Shown one piece after another: positions 7,150-9,606 of a DNA stretch of 9,606 bases; positions within the stretch are counted from its first letter, which is position 1, and the number at the start of each line of letters is the position of its first letter. The notes under the pieces were generated by a model. That model did no database searches and was not told the origin of the DNA. It worked only from the letters and a program-made list of their open reading frames with translations. The DNA lies in NCBI GenBank assembly GCA_002420085.1, contig DIHI01000101.1:1-9606 (forward strand), written 5' to 3'. The DNA is from Lysobacterales bacterium UBA5700 (GTDB lineage Bacteria; Pseudomonadota; Gammaproteobacteria; Xanthomonadales; Xanthomonadaceae). The position numbers and the translations under genes are program-made.

Positions 7150-7511
7150 GACGACCGCCCCCGAGTCGCACGCAACGCCCGCAGGTGCGGCCACAGCGCC
7201 CGCTTGCCGGCGGCACTGCGCAGACTGTCCGGGGCCGGCAGGCCCAGCCGCTGCCAGTCGTCTGCGGCCGCCTCCGGTCCGCCAGCCGGCGTGATGCCAG
7301 CCGCGCGCAGCACCGCCCGCACCAGCGGAGTCACCTGAAACGGCAGCGAGTCGGCGGCCGGGGCGGTGATTTCCGGATCGCGCGCGACCGAGGCCATCCC
7401 GGCCGCCGGCCGTCGCTGCATGACCGTGTAGCCCATTGCCGCCAGCAGTTCGCACTGCCGCGCGGTCCACTCACGGCGGTCTCCGGCAGTGGTCATCACC
7501 GCCGCAGTCAT
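7146..7511 (-). CDS. holD: Putative DNA polymerase III psi subunit (HolD-like)
   Basis: This small protein (121 residues, pI likely basic at the C-terminus) has no strong general motif. It resembles E. coli HolD at both ends: RREWTARQCELLAAMG then QRRP (12-35) parallels HolD RRDWQLQQLGI then LRRP, and AGKRALWPHLRAL near the C-terminus parallels TARAALWQQICTY. In E. coli holD also overlaps rimI, and here the stop overlaps the rimI GTG. Psi links the chi subunit to the DnaX clamp loader; in E. coli its N-terminal segment contacts DnaX. The start is ATG 7511, overlapping the pssA stop as ATGA; Met6 (7496) is an alternative nearer the E. coli length. HolD diverges fast, so the middle (36-100) is not alignable by eye. 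The identity rests on weak end similarity plus gene order. E. coli sequences are quoted from memory. Confidence 0.62.
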   Translation of the reverse strand: MTAAVMTTAGDRREWTARQCELLAAMGYTVMQRRPAAGMASVARDPEITAPAADSLPFQVTPLVRAVLRAAGITPAGGPEAAADDWQRLGLPAPDSLRSAAGKRALWPHLRALRATRGRSS

Positions 7512-8275
7512 CGTGATTCACTCGCCATCCGTGTCCGCCGCTGCCAGAGCCAATGGACCGGCCCCGACAGGGCATACAGCACGGCCACCGCCAGCAACAC
7601 CCTGGGCGGATCGATCGCCAGGGCGACGAACACCGCCAGGGCGGCCAGCATGGCCAGGAATGGCACCCGATCCGAGCGCGGGAACGCCTTGAAGCTGAAA
7701 TAGCGGACCCGACCGACCATCAGCAGTGCCGCCGCGACGGTCACCGCCAGGGCCAGGTAGCGAAAATCCCGGCCCGACAGTTCCTGATCATGCATGGTCC
7801 AGACGAAGGCCATCATCAGACCGGCCGCCGCAGGTGAGGCCAGGCCGATGAACCAGCGCTTGTCGGCCTGGCCGACCTGGGCATTGAACCGAGCCAGGCG
7901 CAGGGCGGCGCAGGCGGCATACAGGAAGGCGGTCAGCCAGCCGATCTTGCCGGCGGTCGCACCGTCCAGCTTCAGACTGGCCAGCGACCAGTGATACATG
8001 ACCAGGGCCGGCGCCATCCCGAAGCTGACCAGATCGGCCAGCGAGTCGTACTGCACGCCGAACTCGCTGGTGGTCCCGGTCAGGCGGGCGATCCGGCCAT
8101 CGAGCCCGTCGAGCAGGCCGGCCACGAACACCGCCATGCAGGCCGCCGTGAACTGTCCGGACGCGGCCGCGATGATCGCGTAGAAGCCGGCGAACAGGCC
8201 GCCGGTGGTGATGAGGTTCGGCAGCAGGTAGATCCCGCGCGAGCGCTCCTTGACTGGATTTTCAGGCTGATTCAT
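7508..8275 (-). CDS. pssA: CDP-diacylglycerol-serine O-phosphatidyltransferase (PssA, membrane type)
   Basis: This 255-residue inner-membrane CDP-alcohol phosphatidyltransferase joins CDP-diacylglycerol and L-serine to give phosphatidylserine, the precursor of phosphatidylethanolamine. The family signature is complete: Asp56, Asp59-Gly60, Ala63-Arg64, then Gly73, Asp77 and Asp81, matching DxxDGxxARx8GxxxDxxxD. The N-terminus RGIYLLPNLITTGGLFAGF (13-31) is characteristic of the Bacillus-type (subclass II) serine enzyme rather than PgsA. About six to eight hydrophobic helices follow. I chose ATG 8275; an in-frame GTG at 8353 would add 26 Pro/Arg-rich residues not typical of the family. The stop overlaps the next start as ATGA. 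It heads a three-gene operon with a leader of about 160 bases if the -10 at 8445-8450 is right. Confidence 0.93.
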   Translation of the reverse strand: MNQPENPVKERSRGIYLLPNLITTGGLFAGFYAIIAAASGQFTAACMAVFVAGLLDGLDGRIARLTGTTSEFGVQYDSLADLVSFGMAPALVMYHWSLASLKLDGATAGKIGWLTAFLYAACAALRLARFNAQVGQADKRWFIGLASPAAAGLMMAFVWTMHDQELSGRDFRYLALAVTVAAALLMVGRVRYFSFKAFPRSDRVPFLAMLAALAVFVALAIDPPRVLLAVAVLYALSGPVHWLWQRRTRMASESR

Positions 8276-8438
8276 GACCACCGGATCGAAGAGAGGAAAG
8301 GTGTCCGGCCCTGGCCGACCCGGACCCGACCGGGCGGCGCGGGTGTTCCACACCGTGTCCGACCATGGCTCCGGTCATCGACTCGACCCTGCCGGGCGAC
8401 CGTCGACCGACACGACCGGGGCATTGTCCACCCCGTGA

Positions 8439-8471
8439 CCGGCAAGTTTAGCCGGCAAAACCGACGGTCGG
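8439..8471 (-). promoter_or_regulatory. Candidate pssA promoter with inverted repeats
   Basis: On the minus strand TAAACT (8445-8450) is a likely -10 element, in the same 11-base word TAAACTTGCCG found before glnS. It sits in the loop of an inverted repeat with arms CCGGC (8439-8443) and GCCGG (8451-8455). A second small palindrome, CCGACGGTCGG (8461-8471), lies where the -35 would be. The arrangement looks operator-like, but no regulator can be named. The rest of the 275-bp divergent region (8276-8550) shows only the promoter of the rightward gene. Confidence 0.42.
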
Positions 8472-8511
8472 AGCGTAACCGGCTCCGCAATTCATGGGCA
8501 GCAGACCGCGC

Positions 8512-8517
8512 TATGAT
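8512..8517 (+). promoter_or_regulatory. Probable -10 element for the DUF4124 gene
   Basis: TATGAT matches five of six bases of TATAAT and lies 33 bases before the ATG at 8551. Transcription would start near 8524, giving a leader of about 27 bases. The leader contains AGGA (8538-8541) as a ribosome site. The -35 region, near AATTCAT at 8489-8495, is weak. Confidence 0.5.
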
Positions 8518-8550
8518 GGCACCGCCTCCCGGCCAACAGGATGCTTCGGC

Positions 8551-8982
8551 ATGCGCTACCTCATTCTCACCCTCTCAGCGGGGCTGATGCTCGCCAGTAT
8601 CAGTCTGCCCGTCACCGCCCAGGCCCTGTACCGCTGGGTCGATTCCAACGGCGTGGTCCATTACTCCGACTCGCCACCGGCCGACACCCCCTACGAGACC
8701 CGTTCGATCCGCAACGCCACCGTGCCCAAACCCGAGGACGACGTCCCGCCGCCGGCAGCGACGGCTGCCAGCGGCCAGCCGGATCCAGCGCAGGCGGCCA
8801 AGGACGACCCGGCCCGGCAGCGCAACTGCGAACAGGCCCGACTCAACCTCGAACTGCTGCAATCCGACAGCCCGGTGCGCATGGACCTGGACGGCGACGG
8901 CGAAGCCGAGCCGATCGAGGACGCCGCCCGCCAGGTGCAGATCGATCTGGCGCGGCGTCAGGTCGCCAGCTACTGCAACTGA
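8551..8982 (+). CDS. Secreted DUF4124-domain protein with EF-hand-like loop
   Basis: This 143-residue protein of unknown function has a clear signal peptide: MRYLILTLSAGLMLASISL, with probable cleavage after AQA near residue 25. It is therefore likely periplasmic. The DUF4124 domain follows directly (about 26-60) with its hallmark LYRWVDSNGVVHYSDSPP. Residues 61-89 are a Pro/Ala/Asp-rich linker. The C-terminal part (90-143) looks helical and carries DLDGDGEAEPIE (112-123), which fits a canonical 12-residue EF-hand loop with Asp at 1, 3 and 5, Gly at 6 and Glu at 12. Two cysteines, Cys93 and Cys142, could form a disulfide after export. The ATG at 8551 was chosen because it begins the signal peptide; AGGA lies nine bases upstream. 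The gene has its own likely promoter and stands alone before proS. Similar small proteins are frequent in Xanthomonads, but their role is not known. Confidence 0.88.
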   Translation: MRYLILTLSAGLMLASISLPVTAQALYRWVDSNGVVHYSDSPPADTPYETRSIRNATVPKPEDDVPPPAATAASGQPDPAQAAKDDPARQRNCEQARLNLELLQSDSPVRMDLDGDGEAEPIEDAARQVQIDLARRQVASYCN

Positions 8983-8998
8983 GGCCGACCCGGTCCAC

Positions 8999-9024
8999 GG
9001 CGGCGGCCGATCCCATCCGCCGCC
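8999..9024 (+). terminator. GC-rich hairpin after the DUF4124 gene
   Basis: Perfect 8-bp arms GGCGGCGG (8999-9006) and CCGCCGCC (9017-9024) enclose a 10-base loop, 16 bases after the stop codon. The position suits a terminator. No T-run follows, so it may be an mRNA-stabilising or Rho-assisted structure. Apart from this hairpin and the proS promoter, the 217-bp gap to proS shows nothing gene-like. Confidence 0.45.
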
Positions 9025-9141
9025 CCGTCGATCACCGCCGACCGACCGATCGCGCCTGGCGAACGGCTGAGTCGGGCTCGCCGATGGGTCGGCATCCACT
9101 CGCGGCGCCCGACAGGACGATCGGCTCGAACCATCCCCGGA

Positions 9142-9170
9142 TTACGACGGGCCGGGCAGATCGCTACAAT
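9142..9170 (+). promoter_or_regulatory. Probable proS promoter
   Basis: TACAAT (9165-9170), in the context GCTACAATGCC, matches five of six bases of the sigma-70 -10 consensus. TTACGA (9142-9147) is a partial -35 match at exactly 17-base spacing. The start would be near 9177, giving a leader of about 23 bases before the ATG at 9200. No Shine-Dalgarno is visible in that leader. Confidence 0.6.
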
Positions 9171-9199
9171 GCCCAACCGTTTCCTGCCGATCACCGTCC

Positions 9200-9606
9200 A
9201 TGCGTTTATCGAAATTCCATCTGCACACCAGCCGCGAAGTTCCGGCCGACGCGGAAATCGTCAGCCATCGCCTGATGCTGCGCGCCGGCATGATCCGCAA
9301 ACTCGGTGCCGGCCTGTACACCTGGACGCCGCTCGGGTTGCGCGTGCTGCGCAAGGTCGAAGCCGTGGTCCGCGAGGAGATGGAGCGGGCCGGTGCGATC
9401 GAGGTGCTGATGCCGGCCGTCCAGCCGCGTGAACTGTGGGAGGAAACCGGCCGCTGGCAGCGTTTCGGCGGACAACTGCTGAAGCTCAAGGACCGCAAGG
9501 ACGCCGAATACTGCTTCGGACCGACCCACGAGGAAGTCATCACCGACTTCGCCCGCAACGAATTGAAGTCGTATCGCCAGTTGCCGGTCAATTTCTTCCA
9601 GATCCA
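9200..9606 (+). CDS. proS: Prolyl-tRNA synthetase (ProRS), 5' part only
   Basis: The first 135 residues of a class II aminoacyl-tRNA synthetase that charges tRNA-Pro are present, and the frame is open to the window end. The start [19 protein letters not shown] and the following [19 protein letters not shown] are typical of bacterial ProRS. Class II motif 1 lies around [16 protein letters not shown] with the proline after VLM (about 45-72). The [10 protein letters not shown] block (108-117) marks the start of the substrate-binding core. The long sequence spacing is that of the bacterial form, usually about 570 residues with an inserted editing domain, but that part lies outside the window. The start codon is ATG 9200; no earlier in-frame start fits the family. 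It follows the DUF4124 gene by 217 bases with its own likely promoter. Confidence 0.96.
   Translation, partial: MRLSKFHLHTSREVPADAEIVSHRLMLRAGMIRKLGAGLYTWTPLGLRVLRKVEAVVREEMERAGAIEVLMPAVQPRELWEETGRWQRFGGQLLKLKDRKDAEYCFGPTHEEVITDFARNELKSYRQLPVNFFQI

Noticed and set aside
8276..8353. N-terminal extension of PssA from the in-frame GTG at 8353
   Set aside because: The added 26 residues are Arg/Pro/Gly-rich and unlike PssA N-termini, whereas the ATG at 8275 gives the expected start just before RGIYLLPNLIT.
8541..9275. 244-codon plus-strand frame starting ten bases before the DUF4124 start
   Set aside because: It overlaps the DUF4124 gene in another frame and runs through the proS promoter into proS. 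It is Arg/Pro-rich without motif, and the DUF4124 frame has a clear signal peptide and domain.
1..9606. Search for a defence island, CRISPR array, toxin-antitoxin pair, integrase or IS element
   Set aside because: All coding frames resolve to housekeeping or signalling genes. There are no regularly spaced repeats, transposase motifs or tRNA-flanking att sites.

Overview
The window is GC-rich chromosomal DNA from a Gammaproteobacterium, most likely a member of the Xanthomonadales or a close relative. This rests on recognisable housekeeping proteins (GlnRS, ProRS, PssA, RimI, MsrA), a DUF4124 secreted protein and a DUF2007 protein of the kind common in that order, and a dispersed Xanthomonad-style hairpin repeat. 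The genus cannot be set from the sequence alone. There is no phage, IS element, CRISPR array, tRNA or rRNA gene.

Layout, left to right. Positions 1-125 hold a two-hairpin repeat. A leftward block (126-4683) then reads, in transcription order: a small DUF2007 protein, a 7TMR-DISM-type membrane diguanylate cyclase (GGEEF), an EamA/DMT-family exporter coupled to it by a 4-base GTGA overlap, and msrA. A divergent promoter region (4684-4937) separates this block from glnS, which reads rightward (4938-6650). glnS converges on a second leftward operon (6667-8275): pssA, then a small gene I interpret as holD (DNA polymerase III psi), then rimI. Each junction in that operon is a 4-base overlap. A second divergent region (8276-8550) leads rightward to a secreted DUF4124 protein with an EF-hand-like loop, then to the 5' part of proS, which runs off the window.

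Functionally the region is mostly core metabolism and translation: tRNA charging (glnS, proS), ribosomal protein acetylation (rimI), phospholipid synthesis (pssA), replication clamp loading (putative holD) and protein repair (msrA). A membrane c-di-GMP synthase adds a signalling element. I found no new multi-gene system. The points most worth following up are the unlabelled HolD candidate beside rimI, the missing canonical I-site and the disordered sensor-domain insert in the diguanylate cyclase, a 17-bp perfect palindrome at the msrA promoter, paired hairpins whose loops carry the stop codons of the convergent genes glnS and rimI, and marked enrichment of CGATCG.
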